Shown in pieces: positions 23,489 through 23,661 of a DNA stretch of 23,661 nt. The notes beneath the pieces are model-generated. The model ran no database searches, was not told the origin of the DNA, and was given only the letters and a program-made list of their open reading frames with translations. Both the position numbers and the translations under genes were made by a program. Source of the DNA: Clostridia bacterium (GTDB lineage: Bacteria; Bacillota; Clostridia; Oscillospirales; Acutalibacteraceae); the NCBI GenBank assembly GCA_024404065.1, contig JAKSQR010000009.1:1-23661 (forward strand). Reading direction: 5' to 3'. How positions within the stretch are numbered: position 1 is the first letter of the stretch; each line of letters starts with the position of its first letter.

Positions 23489-23661
23489 ATGCCCCGTAAA
23501 ATCAGTTACCTCATTACTGAGGAAGAGAATAACATTAAAATCGGCATAGTGCTGAAATATAAAAAGGGCTTTTCAGAAAGGCTTATCCGCTCATTAAAAA
23601 CCACGGAGGAGGGCATAACCCTTAATGGTGTACATGCCCGCACTATTGATTTAGTGCATAC
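23489..23661 (+). CDS. RluA-type 23S rRNA pseudouridine synthase, N-terminal fragment (cut by window edge)
   Basis: About 57 residues are visible before the right edge. The pattern (ISYLITEEEN, KKGFSERLIRSLK, then GITLNGVHARTIDLVH) matches the S4-like N-terminal domain of clostridial RluA/RluD-family pseudouridine synthases, which modify 23S rRNA or tRNA. The ATG lies 3 nt after the oxidoreductase stop and has no clear ribosome site of its own, so it may be translated by re-initiation. The catalytic Asp motif lies beyond the window, so activity is not confirmed. Confidence 0.7.
   Translation, partial: MPRKISYLITEEENNIKIGIVLKYKKGFSERLIRSLKTTEEGITLNGVHARTIDLVH

Noticed and set aside
1..23661. 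CRISPR arrays, tRNA or rRNA genes, insertion sequences
   Set aside because: No regularly spaced direct repeats, no tRNA-like cloverleaf with conserved arms, no rRNA segments and no transposase-like proteins were found.

Overview
The window looks like a chromosomal segment of a low-to-medium-GC Gram-positive anaerobe of the class Clostridia, probably a gut Oscillospirales/Ruminococcaceae-type bacterium. This is inferred from the AGGAGG-type ribosome sites, TTGACA/TATAAT promoters, the long clostridial PurL with a fused glutaminase domain, and the use of Fhs, PurO and a ZTP riboswitch. The exact lineage cannot be read from the sequence.

Region 1 (1-12521, minus strand) is a purine biosynthesis operon. 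In transcription order it is: promoter, ZTP (pfl) riboswitch with an overlapping intrinsic terminator, purE, purC, a purF homologue, purM, an FNT-family formate/nitrite channel, purN, purO (archaeal-type IMP cyclohydrolase), a stand-alone AICAR transformylase, purD, purL, and fhs, which runs off the left edge. Gaps are tiny and several genes overlap, so one transcript is expected. The genes form a formate-to-purine module: the FNT protein could move formate, Fhs charges it onto tetrahydrofolate, PurN and the AICAR transformylase spend the formyl group, and the riboswitch senses ZMP/ZTP, the signal that formyl-folate is short. purB, purK, purA and a separate purH cyclohydrolase domain are not here. 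The PurF homologue lacks its catalytic cysteine and the rest of its glutaminase site while keeping its PRPP and Fe-S motifs, the most striking protein-level observation in the window.

Region 2 (12522-13721) holds one gene, a P-loop kinase of the dephospho-CoA kinase/UPF0200 type, flanked by two unusual intergenic regions. The one downstream of the kinase has a nested inverted-repeat element. The one upstream has a near-consensus extended -10 promoter firing into a strongly structured stretch of about 190 nt, a candidate non-coding RNA that I cannot assign to a known family.

Region 3 (13722-20927, minus strand) is a tight run of genes from a consensus promoter at 20898-20927: a tail-anchored calcineurin-like phosphoesterase, an MFS transporter, trkA, trkH, and the large and small subunits of an aconitase X enzyme. 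Region 4 (20936-23661, plus strand) is divergent: a GH30 glycoside hydrolase, a Gfo/Idh/MocA oxidoreductase, and the start of an RluA-type pseudouridine synthase cut by the right edge.
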